A DNA stretch of 49,780 bases from Methylobacterium sp. BTF04 (GCF_010692745.1 NZ_JAAHTB010000034.1:1-49780); one strand, 5' to 3'. Counted from the first letter of the stretch, positions 15,714 through 23,986 are shown. Notes: generated by a model from the sequence alone, not told the origin. Program-made: numbers and translations.

Positions 15714-16736
15714 TCAGAGCGTGACCAGGATCTTGCCGAACACCTTGCGGGATTCGAGCCGCTCCAGCCCCTGCGCGAACTCGGCCAGCGGCAGCACCGT
15801 ATCCACCACCGGCGTCAACCCGTCCGCCATCTTGGCCAGGGATTGGCGGATATTGGCGATGGCGCAGCCGAACGAGCCGGTGATGCGATATTGCTGCTGG
15901 AACAGCTGCATCAGGTTCATCGTCGTCGAAACGCCCGAGGTCGAACCGCAGGTGACGAGGCGTCCACCGCGTTTAAGGCAGAGCAGCGAACCGTTCCAAG
16001 TGTCGGGACCGACGTGCTCGAACACCACGTCGACGCCCTTGCGCTTGGTCAGCCGGCGGACCTCGCCCTCGAAGCGCTCGTCGCGGTAGTTGATCACGTG
16101 ATCGGCGCCCAGGGCCTTGGCCTTCTCGCCCTTGGTATCGTCGCCCACCGTGGTGAACACGGTGCAGCCGATGGCTTTCGCCATCTTGATCGCCGCCGTG
16201 CCGATGCCGGAGCCGCCGGCATGGACCAGGATGCTCTCGCCGGGCTCGAGCTTGGCATTGTCGAACAGCATGTGCTGGACGGTGCCGAAGGCGATCGGCG
16301 CACAGGCCGCATCGGTGAAGCTGACGCCCGCAGGCACCTTCACCACGAGGCGGGCCGGCATGTTGACCAACTCTCGCGCGAACCCGTCGATATGGAATCC
16401 CATCACGCCGGCGACGTTCTCGCAGAGGTTGTCGCGGCCCTCCACGCAGGCCTTGCAGTGGCCGCAGGTCTGGGCTCCGTAGAGCGCCACGCGGTCGCCT
16501 TCGCTCAGGCCCTCGACGCCTTCGCCGATGCAGGCGATCTCGCCGGAGGCCTCCGCGCCCACCGTGAGCGGAAGCTTGCGCTTGGCGAACGCCATCCCGC
16601 GAAAGCCCCAGACGTCGATGAAGTTGAGGCCCACTGCGCGCACGCGGATCTGGACCTCGCCGGGGCCGGGGGCCGCCGGGGCCGCGACGTCGCTGACGCG
16701 CAGGTCACGGTCACCGAAGAGTTGGAGGGCTTGCAT
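15714..16736 (-). CDS. Zinc-containing medium-chain dehydrogenase of the lipid A cluster
   Basis: The 340-residue protein is a medium-chain dehydrogenase/reductase. The GroES-like N-terminal half has the four structural-zinc cysteines C91, C94, C97 and C105 (CGHCKACVEGRDNLC). The Rossmann half has HAGGSGIGTAAIKMAK. The usual catalytic-zinc cysteine near residue 38 is replaced (GLNFIDVW), as in quinone-oxidoreductase or enoyl-reductase relatives. In rhizobial acpXL clusters the equivalent gene (adh2XL) is thought to serve very-long-chain acyl synthesis, perhaps as the reductase step. The MQALQLFG start at 16736 is preceded by GGAAAA. Confidence 0.8.
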   Translation of the reverse strand: MQALQLFGDRDLRVSDVAAPAAPGPGEVQIRVRAVGLNFIDVWGFRGMAFAKRKLPLTVGAEASGEIACIGEGVEGLSEGDRVALYGAQTCGHCKACVEGRDNLCENVAGVMGFHIDGFARELVNMPARLVVKVPAGVSFTDAACAPIAFGTVQHMLFDNAKLEPGESILVHAGGSGIGTAAIKMAKAIGCTVFTTVGDDTKGEKAKALGADHVINYRDERFEGEVRRLTKRKGVDVVFEHVGPDTWNGSLLCLKRGGRLVTCGSTSGVSTTMNLMQLFQQQYRITGSFGCAIANIRQSLAKMADGLTPVVDTVLPLAEFAQGLERLESRKVFGKILVTL

Positions 16737-16776
16737 CAGGTCGACTTTTCCTCTTGCCGGTTCGGGACGCGCAGAG

Positions 16777-17124
16777 TCAGCCGGCGCCTCCGGATAGCGT
16801 CGTTCTACAAGCAGCTTCAAACGCGAGACGATCGCCGTGCGCAAGTGTGCCGATCCGCCGCCCGATTGCCGAGATCGGAAGCGTGAAGACCTTCCAACGG
16901 ATGACGGACCGGTGCTTCAGCCCTGCAGCCGCGAGATCGAGGATGACAGAGTCGCTGGGCCACTGGCTCTCGGCCCCCGTCGTGATCATGGCGACGATGA
17001 CGTGACCGTGGAGCGTATTGAAAGCGCCCGTAGACATGACCAGAACCGGGCGGGGTTTTCGCACCGGCACGTCCACGAACGGGAAAAGCGCAGTCAGGAC
17101 CTCGAAGCGCTCAAAGCCCGTCAT
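16777..17124 (-). CDS. PemK/MazF-family toxin
   Basis: The 115-residue product has the PemK/MazF-like pattern: VRKPRPVLVMS near the start, GHVIVAMITT, SDSVILDLAAAGLKHRSVIR and a late GRRIGTLAH. Family members are mostly sequence-specific endoribonucleases that cut mRNA. The start at 17124 (MTGFERFEVLTALFPF) overlaps the end of the upstream antitoxin-like gene by 14 bases, the usual toxin-antitoxin layout. It lies inside the lipid A cluster, between fabG and adh, in the same direction. Confidence 0.8.
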   Translation of the reverse strand: MTGFERFEVLTALFPFVDVPVRKPRPVLVMSTGAFNTLHGHVIVAMITTGAESQWPSDSVILDLAAAGLKHRSVIRWKVFTLPISAIGRRIGTLAHGDRLAFEAACRTTLSGGAG

Positions 17125-17464
17125 AGGCTGCGGCATCCTCCGGGCTGTTCCACTCGGTCAGCGTCGCCATCAGGGACAGCAGATACGGATCGATCGCACC
17201 GGTTTCGGGCTCGATAGTGACCATGGTGCCGCGGCGTCGCTGCAAAGCCCGCCAAAATTCTGCGAAGTCGGGGTCGGGCCTGACGCCGTCGGTGGGGCGT
17301 CCGTCGCGTCCATCCCTCATCTTGCGGAATCGGATCGGTCGTCCTTCGATGCGCAGGACAATGGCGTCGTCCGCAGGCAGCGCTCGGATCCGCTGCGCCA
17401 GCGCCGCGTCGCCTTCGATGTGGCGCGCCCAGAGTGCATCGTCACGGATGATCATGGTCGCCAT
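17111..17464 (-). CDS. Putative antitoxin of the PemK-type pair
   Basis: The 117-residue product has no recognised MazE/AbrB or ribbon-helix-helix motif. Instead it reads DDAIVLRIEGRPIRFRKMRD, then an ordered middle, and ends LTEWNSPEDAAAYDGL, a tail that might bind the toxin. Position supports the antitoxin call: it precedes and overlaps the toxin gene. A GAGAGGA lies 8 bases before the ATG. No DNA-binding motif is visible, so the way this pair is regulated is unclear. Confidence 0.6.
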   Translation of the reverse strand: MATMIIRDDALWARHIEGDAALAQRIRALPADDAIVLRIEGRPIRFRKMRDGRDGRPTDGVRPDPDFAEFWRALQRRRGTMVTIEPETGAIDPYLLSLMATLTEWNSPEDAAAYDGL

Positions 17465-17623
17465 AGAGCCGCATCCTCTCGATCATACCAATCTACAGGG
17501 GGCAGAACCCGTGAGCCTCGGCGTAGGCTCGTTGCCCGCTGCCATGGCCTAGTCGCGATGACCGGCCCTCACCGAACCTTGGTATCAGATGGTACGAACC
17601 GTGCGCGCGTGCATCAACCCGGC

Positions 17624-17908
17624 TCATTCCGGAGCAAGGTAGCGCCGCCGGGCCCAACCGACGATGGGGCCTGATTTCACGCGGCACCAGGTCAGGCCGC
17701 TCGGTGTGTCGCTGGTGCAGCCGAAGCCACGGATGCGGGCTCCTTCGGGAACCTGACCGAGCGCCGCCGCTCCGGCCTCCGGCGTGTCGCGGATGCTCAG
17801 GGTCTCGCCCCGCGGCAGACCATTCACGCGGAAGGCCTCCGCCGCTCGGGCCGGGCTCGCCGTCAGGATCGCGGCGAGCGCGCAGGCAACTGCAATGCGG
17901 AACAGCAT
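17624..17908 (-). CDS. Small exported SH3-domain protein
   Basis: The 94-residue product has a signal peptide (MLFRIAVACALAAILTASPA, cut after ARA) and then a bacterial SH3-like domain: LSIRDTPEAGAAALGQVPEG, then GLTWCRVKSGPIVGWARRRY. Such domains bind peptidoglycan or proteins in the periplasm. It starts 8 bases after the fabG-type stop, so it probably shares that transcript. It is not part of the known lipid A clusters and may be a recent addition. Confidence 0.75.
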   Translation of the reverse strand: MLFRIAVACALAAILTASPARAAEAFRVNGLPRGETLSIRDTPEAGAAALGQVPEGARIRGFGCTSDTPSGLTWCRVKSGPIVGWARRRYLAPE

Positions 17909-17916
17909 CGACGGTC

Positions 17917-18702
17917 TCAGGAGCGGTGGATGCCCATCATCGCGGTGAGTCCGCCATCCACCGGCAGCACCGCACCGGTGATGTAGGCGGCGCCCTCGCC
18001 CATCAGGAAGGCTGCCAGCGCGGCGACCTCGTCGGGCTTGGCGAAGCGTCCGGCGGGGATCTGGCGCTCCATGCCGGCGCGATGCGCGGCATAAGGCGCC
18101 ATCATGTCGGTATCGATGAAGCCCGGCGCGATGACGTTCACCGTGACCCCGCGCTTGGCCGATTCGATGGCCAAGGTGCGGCAATAGGCGATCAGGGCGC
18201 CCTTGGTGGCGGCATAGGCCGCGTTGCCCGGATTGGCCTGGAGGGCCGCCACCGAGCCGATGGCAACGATGCGGCCCGCGCGTGCGCGGGTCATCCCGCG
18301 CACCAGGGATTTGGCGAGCCGGGTCAGCGACCAGAAGTTCACCTGCATGGCGGCCTCGGCCTTGTCCTGCGCCAGCATCGCCGCCAGCACATCGTAGGAT
18401 TGGCCGGCATTGTGGACGAGGCCGTGGAAGCTCTCGCCCTCGATGGCCTCGCAGAAGGCGTCCAGGGCGTCGCGGTCGGCCAGATCAAGGGCGTGGGCGG
18501 TGATCGTCCGGGTGGGATGGGCTTGGCCCAATTCCGCGACGAGGCGGTCGGCCGCCTCCCCCGACGAGCGGTAGGTGAAGGAGACGTCGTGCCCGGCCGC
18601 CGCGAGCGCCCTGACGATGGCCGCGCCGAGCCCAGAGGCCCCGCCGGTGACGAGGACGCGCTTAGTCGGCTCGGTCGGGGAGTTCATGCCTAATGGCATC
18701 AT
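17917..18702 (-). CDS. Short-chain dehydrogenase, 3-oxoacyl-ACP reductase type (FabG-like)
   Basis: The 261-residue product is a classical SDR: TGGASGLGAAI cofactor motif near residue 20, NAGQ, catalytic Ser in AIGSVAAL, YAATK with the active Tyr and Lys, and the closing ITGAVLPVDGG. Its place between two ketosynthase genes and adh suggests it reduces 3-oxoacyl chains on AcpXL during very-long-chain synthesis. The ATGATG start overlaps the preceding stop, so it is coupled to the ketosynthase gene; an in-frame ATG at 18687 is an alternative. Confidence 0.85.
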   Translation of the reverse strand: MMPLGMNSPTEPTKRVLVTGGASGLGAAIVRALAAAGHDVSFTYRSSGEAADRLVAELGQAHPTRTITAHALDLADRDALDAFCEAIEGESFHGLVHNAGQSYDVLAAMLAQDKAEAAMQVNFWSLTRLAKSLVRGMTRARAGRIVAIGSVAALQANPGNAAYAATKGALIAYCRTLAIESAKRGVTVNVIAPGFIDTDMMAPYAAHRAGMERQIPAGRFAKPDEVAALAAFLMGEGAAYITGAVLPVDGGLTAMMGIHRS

Positions 18703-19982
18703 GCCGGCTCGTCCCCGAGCACCAGGCAGGTGTTCTGGCCACCGAAGCCGAACGAGTTCGACAGCACGCGGCCGACGCTCATGTCGCGGGCGCTCGCCAC
18801 CACGTCGAGGGGAATCGCCGGGTCCGGCACGAGGTAATTGATCGTGGGCGGGATGCGCCCATGCGCGATCGTCAGGAGCGAGATCACCGCCTCAATGGCG
18901 CCCGCCGCCGTGAGGGTGTGGCCGATCATCGACTTGTTGGAGGAGATCGGCAGGCGGCCGATCCGCTCGCCGAATACGGCGGCGCAACCCATCGCCTCCA
19001 TCTTGTCGTTCTCCGGCGTCGAGGTGCCGTGGGCGTTGATGGTGTCGATGGCCTCGGGGCTCAGACTCGCATCGTCGAGAGCCGCCCGAATCGCCGCGAT
19101 GCCCGGCGCCCCGTCCGGGCTCGACCGGGTGCGGTGGAAGCCATCGCCCTTCTCGCCGCAGCCGAGCACATAGCCGAGAATTGTCGCCCCCCGCGCGTGC
19201 GCGGCCTCGGCATCTTCGAGCACCAGGGCGCCGGCGCCCTCACCCATCACGAAGCCGTCGCGGTTTTTCGAGAACGGTTTCGAGGCGCCCTCCGGCGGAT
19301 CGTTCTGCGTCGACAGCGCGGAGAGCAATGAGAACCGGATCAGCGATTCCGGGTTCACCGAGCCATCGGTGCCGATGCACAGAGCCGCCTGGACCTCGCC
19401 GCGCCGGATCGCCTCGACGCCGAGCTGGATCGCGGTGGCCCCCGACGAGCAGGCGGTGGACAGCGAGATCGGCGAGCCCTTGGTGCCGAAGCGTTCGGCG
19501 ATATGGTCGGCCACGGAGCCGAAGATGAACAGGTCGTGCCAGGCATCGAAGCGCCGGCTCGCCGCGGCGCGCTGAAGGTCGGTGTAGGTGACGGGCCCGG
19601 TCTGGCCCGAGGCTTCGGCCAGTGCCTGACGCTGCGGCCATTCCATCTCCACCGGCGGCACGGCGATGAAGAGAGCGCCGGGAAAGTCGCCGGCCGCTCC
19701 GATGCCGGCCTGGGCGATCGCCTCCTCGGCGGCTTCCTCGGCGAAGCGCTGCGACAGGGCAGGAGCCACCAGCGGATCGGTGTCGAGGAAGTCGACGGTG
19801 CCGGCGATGCGGGTGCGCAGGCCCTCGGTGGGGAAGCGCCGGATGGTATGGATGCCCGAGCGCCCGGCGGTGAGCGCGGCCCAATTGTCGGCCTGCCCCT
19901 GGCCGAGCGAGGTGACGATGCCGAGACCCGTCACTGCCACCAGCGGCCGGCCCTTCGCATCGCGGGGAAATTGCTTCGTCAT
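18699..19982 (-). CDS. fabF1XL: Beta-ketoacyl-ACP synthase with complete triad (FabF1XL-like)
   Basis: The 427-residue ketosynthase has Cys178 in STACSSGA, His318 in NAHGTSTPENDK, Lys350 and His355 in SNKSMIGHT, and the glycine-rich FVMGEGAGAL and SNSFGFGGQN loops. It should condense malonyl-ACP onto acyl chains. In the acpXL cluster it corresponds to FabF1XL, expected to help extend the chain to C26-C28. The ATG at 19982 lies 149 bases after the stop of the other ketosynthase gene, the widest gap within the cluster, and that gap contains a hairpin. Confidence 0.85.
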   Translation of the reverse strand: MTKQFPRDAKGRPLVAVTGLGIVTSLGQGQADNWAALTAGRSGIHTIRRFPTEGLRTRIAGTVDFLDTDPLVAPALSQRFAEEAAEEAIAQAGIGAAGDFPGALFIAVPPVEMEWPQRQALAEASGQTGPVTYTDLQRAAASRRFDAWHDLFIFGSVADHIAERFGTKGSPISLSTACSSGATAIQLGVEAIRRGEVQAALCIGTDGSVNPESLIRFSLLSALSTQNDPPEGASKPFSKNRDGFVMGEGAGALVLEDAEAAHARGATILGYVLGCGEKGDGFHRTRSSPDGAPGIAAIRAALDDASLSPEAIDTINAHGTSTPENDKMEAMGCAAVFGERIGRLPISSNKSMIGHTLTAAGAIEAVISLLTIAHGRIPPTINYLVPDPAIPLDVVASARDMSVGRVLSNSFGFGGQNTCLVLGDEPA

Positions 19983-20043
19983 CGCGCCGTCTTACGCCAT
20001 TCGCAGTGCGCCCGGAAAGGCAGGCCGGGAATTGAGAGGAAAG

Positions 20044-20087
20044 GGAGCGCTCGGCGCATGATGTTCTCCTTTGTCGGAGAGCGCTCC
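20044..20087. repeat. Inverted repeat between the two ketosynthase genes
   Basis: GGAGCGCTC (20044-20052) and GAGCGCTCC (20079-20087) are perfect inverted copies with a 26-base loop, in the 149-base gap between the ketosynthase genes. It may stabilise or attenuate the shared transcript. Confidence 0.35.
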
Positions 20088-20131
20088 TGCGCGTCTGCCA
20101 AGACGTAGGGGTCGACCCGCATCCGTGACGC

Positions 20132-21271
20132 TCAGGCCGCCGTCACGCGGATCACGCCCTCGCCGCGGCGGTGGCCGACCGTGGTTACCGCGACCTCGCG
20201 CGCTTCGCCCCGCGCCACGAGGCCGACGGCGAGCGCTGCGCCGAAGGGGGCCGTCACTTCGAGAGTGTGCCCGACCACGTCGCCGAGCGCCGTGCGTGTC
20301 GCGTTCGGCGCGAGCCGCGACAGGGCCTCGCCCTCCTCCGCCGTGATCGTCACCACGCCGGTGGCGCCGGAGATCACCGCATCGGGCGCCTGGACGCCCG
20401 CGGCCTGCCAGAGGCTGTGAAGGCTCCTGGCCGTGCTGCCGGCCTCACGGCGCGTCCTATCGCTGGCGACGGGGCCGAGCCGCGCCAGTATGGTGGCGCC
20501 GCGCGCGTGCGCATGCTCGGCCGATTCCAGGACGAGAAAGGCGGCTGCGCTGCCGAGGATGAAACCGTCTTCGCCCTCCGCGTCTCGCGAAAAGACCGGC
20601 CGGAAGGGTTTGGCGCGTAGGTACCCACCCAGCTCGTGGACCACCATCACGTCGGGCCGCTCGGCGCTGTAGGAGCCGCCCACCAGCATGCACGCGACCT
20701 GGCCGGAGGCGATCCGCGCCTGGGCAATCCGCAGGGCGTCGGTGCCGGCGGCTTCCTCGCCCATGAAGGTGCGCGACGCGCCCGTGACGCCGTGGACGAT
20801 GGCGATGTTGCCGGCGAGCAGGTTCGAGAGCTGGGCCAGGAACAGTGTCGGGCGCAGGTCGTTCAGCAGGTGCTCGTTGAGGTAGGCCCCAGGATCGGCC
20901 GCCTCGCGCAAGCCGGTGAGGATCGCGCCGTCCACCGCCGTGTCGCGCTCGCCGCCGCCGCAGGCGACGACGAGGTGCATGGCGGCCTTGAGGGTCGCAT
21001 CGGCCTTCACCCCGGCCGAATCGAGGGCAAGGCCGGCGGCGTAGACGCCGAGCCGCTGCCACGGCTCCATCTGGCGCTGGTCGGATTTTTTTGGAATCTG
21101 GCCGTCGAGGACGAGTGGCGCCACCGGGTGAACCGTGTAGGGCGCGAAGGTCTCGGTGTCGGTGCGCGCCGGGGCGCCCGCCCCGAAGGCCGCCAGATGC
21201 GCCTCGATCCCCTCGCCCGCGCAGGAGACGAGACCGAGGCCGGTGACGACGACGTCGCGGGTCTCGCTCAT
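20132..21271 (-). CDS. fabF2XL: Degenerate ketosynthase, chain-length-factor-like (FabF2XL position)
   Basis: The 379-residue protein has the thiolase/KAS fold (VVVTGLGLVSCAGEGIE, FLVLESAEHAHARGAT, VVGHTLEVTAPFGAAL) but has lost key residues. The position of the catalytic Cys falls on Val162 (NIAIVHGVTGA). The NAHGT histidine is absent (ISGATGVVTI) and GEGAG has become GSAAA. Only His335 remains. It should not condense chains by itself. A ketosynthase partner that sets chain length, as KS-beta does in aromatic polyketide synthases, is the obvious hypothesis. The start overlaps fabZ by four bases. Confidence 0.75.
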   Translation of the reverse strand: MSETRDVVVTGLGLVSCAGEGIEAHLAAFGAGAPARTDTETFAPYTVHPVAPLVLDGQIPKKSDQRQMEPWQRLGVYAAGLALDSAGVKADATLKAAMHLVVACGGGERDTAVDGAILTGLREAADPGAYLNEHLLNDLRPTLFLAQLSNLLAGNIAIVHGVTGASRTFMGEEAAGTDALRIAQARIASGQVACMLVGGSYSAERPDVMVVHELGGYLRAKPFRPVFSRDAEGEDGFILGSAAAFLVLESAEHAHARGATILARLGPVASDRTRREAGSTARSLHSLWQAAGVQAPDAVISGATGVVTITAEEGEALSRLAPNATRTALGDVVGHTLEVTAPFGAALAVGLVARGEAREVAVTTVGHRRGEGVIRVTAA

Positions 21272-21738
21272 GCGGGCAGTCCCGCCAATTCGAAAAGCCC
21301 GATCGATCGAGCCCGCTCGCGCATCGGCGCGTCGAGACCCTCCGGGAACGGCATGGTGCGGAAACGCAGCTCCGCATCGGCCAGCGGTTTGCCGTCGTGG
21401 CGGATCGCGGCCTTGGTCACCGCATAGCCCGATCCGTCATGCTCCAGGCTCGCCGTCACGACGAGATCCGCGCCGGGGCCGACGAAGGAGCGGAAGCGCG
21501 CCTTGTCGATGGCCATCAGGAACGGCATCTGCTTGAAGCCGAGATGCGCGAGCAGCAGGTAGCCGGAGGCCTGCGCCATGGTCTCGGTGAGCAGCACGCC
21601 CGGCACCAGCGGATGACCGGGGAAATGGCCCTCGAAGACCGGGCTCTCCATCGGCACGCGGGCCAGGGCCTCGATCCGGCCGGCCTCCCGGTCGAAGGCG
21701 GTCACCGTGTCGATCATCTCGAAATATTCGAGGCGCAT
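21268..21738 (-). CDS. fabZXL: 3-hydroxyacyl-ACP dehydratase (FabZXL-like)
   Basis: The 156-residue hot-dog-fold protein has the FabZ active site: FEGHFPGHPLVPGVLLTE with His38 and Glu52. It should dehydrate 3-hydroxyacyl-ACP in the very-long-chain cycle. It lies between acpXL (70 bases upstream) and the degenerate ketosynthase (overlap ATGA). The length and gene order match the fabZXL position of rhizobial lipid A clusters. Confidence 0.85.
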   Translation of the reverse strand: MRLEYFEMIDTVTAFDREAGRIEALARVPMESPVFEGHFPGHPLVPGVLLTETMAQASGYLLLAHLGFKQMPFLMAIDKARFRSFVGPGADLVVTASLEHDGSGYAVTKAAIRHDGKPLADAELRFRTMPFPEGLDAPMRERARSIGLFELAGLPA

Positions 21739-21808
21739 GGCTCTTACCGGGGCTCCGCTGCGGCGGGAGGCGTCAGGCCTTCAGGAAACGTCGGGCCTTC
21801 GAAAGACG

Positions 21809-22111
21809 TCAGGCCTTGGCGGCCTTCTCGGCCACGAGCGCGTCGATGCGGGCGCAGAGGTTCTTCAGCACGAAGTATTCCTCGGCCGGAACCTTGCCCT
21901 CGTTGACCTCCTGGGTCCAGCGCTCGAGCGGCAGCTTGATGCCGAACGCCTTGTCCACCGCGAAGGCGATGTCGAGGAAGGCCAGCGAATCGATCCCGAG
22001 ATCGTCGATGGCGTGGCTCTCCGGGGTGATCGTATCGCGCGGGATATCGGCGGTGTCGCTGATGATGTCCGCGACGCGGTCGAAGGTGGCGGTGTGGGTC
22101 TGTTCGGACAT
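21809..22111 (-). CDS. acpXL: Acyl carrier protein AcpXL for very-long-chain acyl groups
   Basis: The 100-residue acidic protein has the phosphopantetheine site Ser42 in [11 protein letters not shown]. It has the long acidic C-terminus ([20 protein letters not shown]) that sets AcpXL apart from the shorter household AcpP. In rhizobia it carries the 27-hydroxyoctacosanoyl chain that LpxXL puts on lipid A. It is the first gene of the cluster. The start at 22111 has GGCGAGAACGC upstream. Confidence 0.9.
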   Translation of the reverse strand: MSEQTHTATFDRVADIISDTADIPRDTITPESHAIDDLGIDSLAFLDIAFAVDKAFGIKLPLERWTQEVNEGKVPAEEYFVLKNLCARIDALVAEKAAKA

Positions 22112-22437
22112 GCGTTCTCGCCGTTTTCCTGGATATCCCGCCAGATCGGGCGGCGCCGACAATCGGCCGGTCCGGGGCCGGCGCATGATGCCCGGTGCCC
22201 CCGGTCGCGCAGCATGCCCCGTCGGACGGCCGAGCGCCGCCGTTGAAAGAGGAAGGCGGTCCCTTACACGAGGGGGGTAGACCGGGCAACCGTAGCGCTC
22301 GGCCGGGGCATGCCGCCCAGATCGTGAAGAGCGGGCCATTCCACCCGGGGCCGCACAGGCCTAGATGCAGCAACTGCGACCCAGAGGCGGGCGACCCCGG
22401 ATCGTCGCCCGACCGGCCAAGAGGCATCGAGCCGACC
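22112..22437. promoter_or_regulatory. Divergent promoter region of acpXL and the permease gene
   Basis: This 326-base gap holds no gene. It has an interrupted inverted repeat: GCATGCCCC at 22212-22220 plus GGCCGAGCGC at 22228-22237 pair with the continuous 22295-22313. That makes 19 paired bases with a 7-base bulge and a loop of about 57. Either strand's leader could fold this way. No clear -35/-10 pair was found. Confidence 0.4.
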
Positions 22438-23592
22438 ATGGACAAGACACCGCGCGCGGCCGACCGAGCCGCCCCGTTCCAGGCCCCCGTGGCACAGAGT
22501 TCCGCGCCGCCCGCGATCCCCCCGGGCGAGCCGGGCCATTTCAGCCCGCCCGCGCAAGGGGCGGCCCGCACGGTGCTGGTGCTGGCACTGGCGGCGCTGG
22601 GGCTCTGGGTGCTGCATCCGTTCCTGCCGGCCCTGGTCTGGGCGGTGATCCTGGCGATCGCCCTCGGGCCGCTCTACGCCCGTGCGGAACGGCGTCGGCC
22701 GCCCAAGGGCCACAACATCGTCCTGCCGGCGCTGTTCACGGTGGCCGTCGCCCTCGTGTTCCTGGCGCCCCTCGTGGTGCTCGGCGTCCAGGCGGCGCGC
22801 GAGGCGCACGATGTGATGGAACTGGTCCGCTCGATGGAGCACAGCGGCATTCCGGTGCCAGAGGTGCTCGGTAAGCTTCCCTTCGGCGGGTCCCAGGCGA
22901 GCGCCTGGTGGGCGCAGAACCTGAGCCACCCAGACGCCGGCTCCGAATTGCTGCATCGCCTCGACAATTCCACCGCCATCGGCCTGTCGCGTACGCTCGG
23001 CGCGCAGATCGTCCGGCGGGCGGTGCTGTTCGGCTTCAGCCTCGTCGCCCTGTTCTTCCTGTTCCGGGACGGGCATGCGGTCACGCGTCAGGTGCTCACC
23101 GCAAGTTCCCGCCTGTTCGGTCCGCGTGGCGAACGAGTCGCCCGGCAAATGGTCGCCTCGGTGCACGGCACCGTGGACGGGCTCGTCCTCGTCGGCCTCG
23201 GCGAGGGCGTGCTGCTCGGGATCGTCTATTATTTCGCCGGGGTGCCGCACCCCGTGCTGCTCGGCGCCGCGACGGCGGTGGCAGCGATGATCCCGTTCGG
23301 CGCGCCGCTGGTGTTCGGCATCGCGGCGTTGATCCTGGTGGCCAACGGGGCGGTGGTCCCGGCCCTGGTCGTCGTGGTGGCCGGCTTCGTGGTGACCTTC
23401 ATCGCCGACCACTTCGTACGTCCGGCTCTGATCGGCGGCACCACTCGCCTGCCATTCCTGTGGGTGCTCCTCGGCATCCTCGGCGGCGTCGAGAGCTTCG
23501 GCCTGCTCGGCCTGTTCCTCGGGCCGGCCGTGATGGCCGCACTGATCCTGCTGTGGCGCGAGTTCACGCAAGGCGAGGAGGCCCGGGCCTGA
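22438..23592 (+). CDS. AI-2E family permease
   Basis: The 384-residue membrane protein has about eight transmembrane helices: a pair near the N-terminus (VLVLALAALGLWVLHPFLPA), one near 105, and a hydrophobic C-terminal half with the family pattern GEGVLLGIVYYFAGVPHP, then FIADHFVRPALIGG, then GLFLGPAVMAALILLW. Family members are called autoinducer-2 exporters, though many act on other solutes or ions; the substrate here is unknown. ATG 22438 is chosen because the upstream frame is not coding in character. A perfect palindrome overlaps its stop. Confidence 0.85.
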   Translation: MDKTPRAADRAAPFQAPVAQSSAPPAIPPGEPGHFSPPAQGAARTVLVLALAALGLWVLHPFLPALVWAVILAIALGPLYARAERRRPPKGHNIVLPALFTVAVALVFLAPLVVLGVQAAREAHDVMELVRSMEHSGIPVPEVLGKLPFGGSQASAWWAQNLSHPDAGSELLHRLDNSTAIGLSRTLGAQIVRRAVLFGFSLVALFFLFRDGHAVTRQVLTASSRLFGPRGERVARQMVASVHGTVDGLVLVGLGEGVLLGIVYYFAGVPHPVLLGAATAVAAMIPFGAPLVFGIAALILVANGAVVPALVVVVAGFVVTFIADHFVRPALIGGTTRLPFLWVLLGILGGVESFGLLGLFLGPAVMAALILLWREFTQGEEARA

Positions 23593-23601
23593 GCCCGGGC
23601 C
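23580..23601. terminator. Perfect 9-bp hairpin between convergent genes
   Basis: GGCCCGGGC and GCCCGGGCC pair perfectly around a CTGA loop that contains the permease stop codon. It lies between convergent genes and probably ends both transcripts; it lacks a T-run. Confidence 0.5.
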
Positions 23602-23608
23602 GGACGCC

Positions 23609-23986
23609 TTAGGCCGGGCGCGGCAGCTTGCAGCTGTCCAGCGCATTCAGCGCCTTGGCGCGGGCCGAATCGTTGAAGTAGCCGTTGGTGCGGTAGGCAT
23701 CGAGCTCGCCCTGGTCGAGGCTCGACAGGGTGCGCTGGGCGTAGCAGCCACAGGGGCGCGCCAGCGAGACTTCCGACACGCTCTGCAGGCGGGCCTGGGT
23801 CACGGTGCAGGCGTGGCGCACGCGGCCGGTGAGGTTACCGGTGGACGCGGTCTTGAGCGCCGGATCGGGGGTGTAGCCCGCGAGTTCGGCGGTGGGGCCG
23901 GACTTGTTGGCGTTACACGCGGCCATGAGGGAGACGAGGCCGGCGGCAAGCAGAAGCCGGCCGGTGCGCGGGCTGAGAAGGCGCAT
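23609..23986 (-). CDS. Small predicted lipoprotein
   Basis: The 125-residue product has a lipoprotein signal peptide ending LMAAC (Cys about 24) and then a mature part with three or four further cysteines (RHACTVTQ, RPCGCYAQ, LDSCKLP). That suggests a disulfide-linked domain on the periplasmic face of a membrane. I chose the ATG at 23986 over 24007 to match the signal peptide. The family is not recognised. Confidence 0.7.
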   Translation of the reverse strand: MRLLSPRTGRLLLAAGLVSLMAACNANKSGPTAELAGYTPDPALKTASTGNLTGRVRHACTVTQARLQSVSEVSLARPCGCYAQRTLSSLDQGELDAYRTNGYFNDSARAKALNALDSCKLPRPA

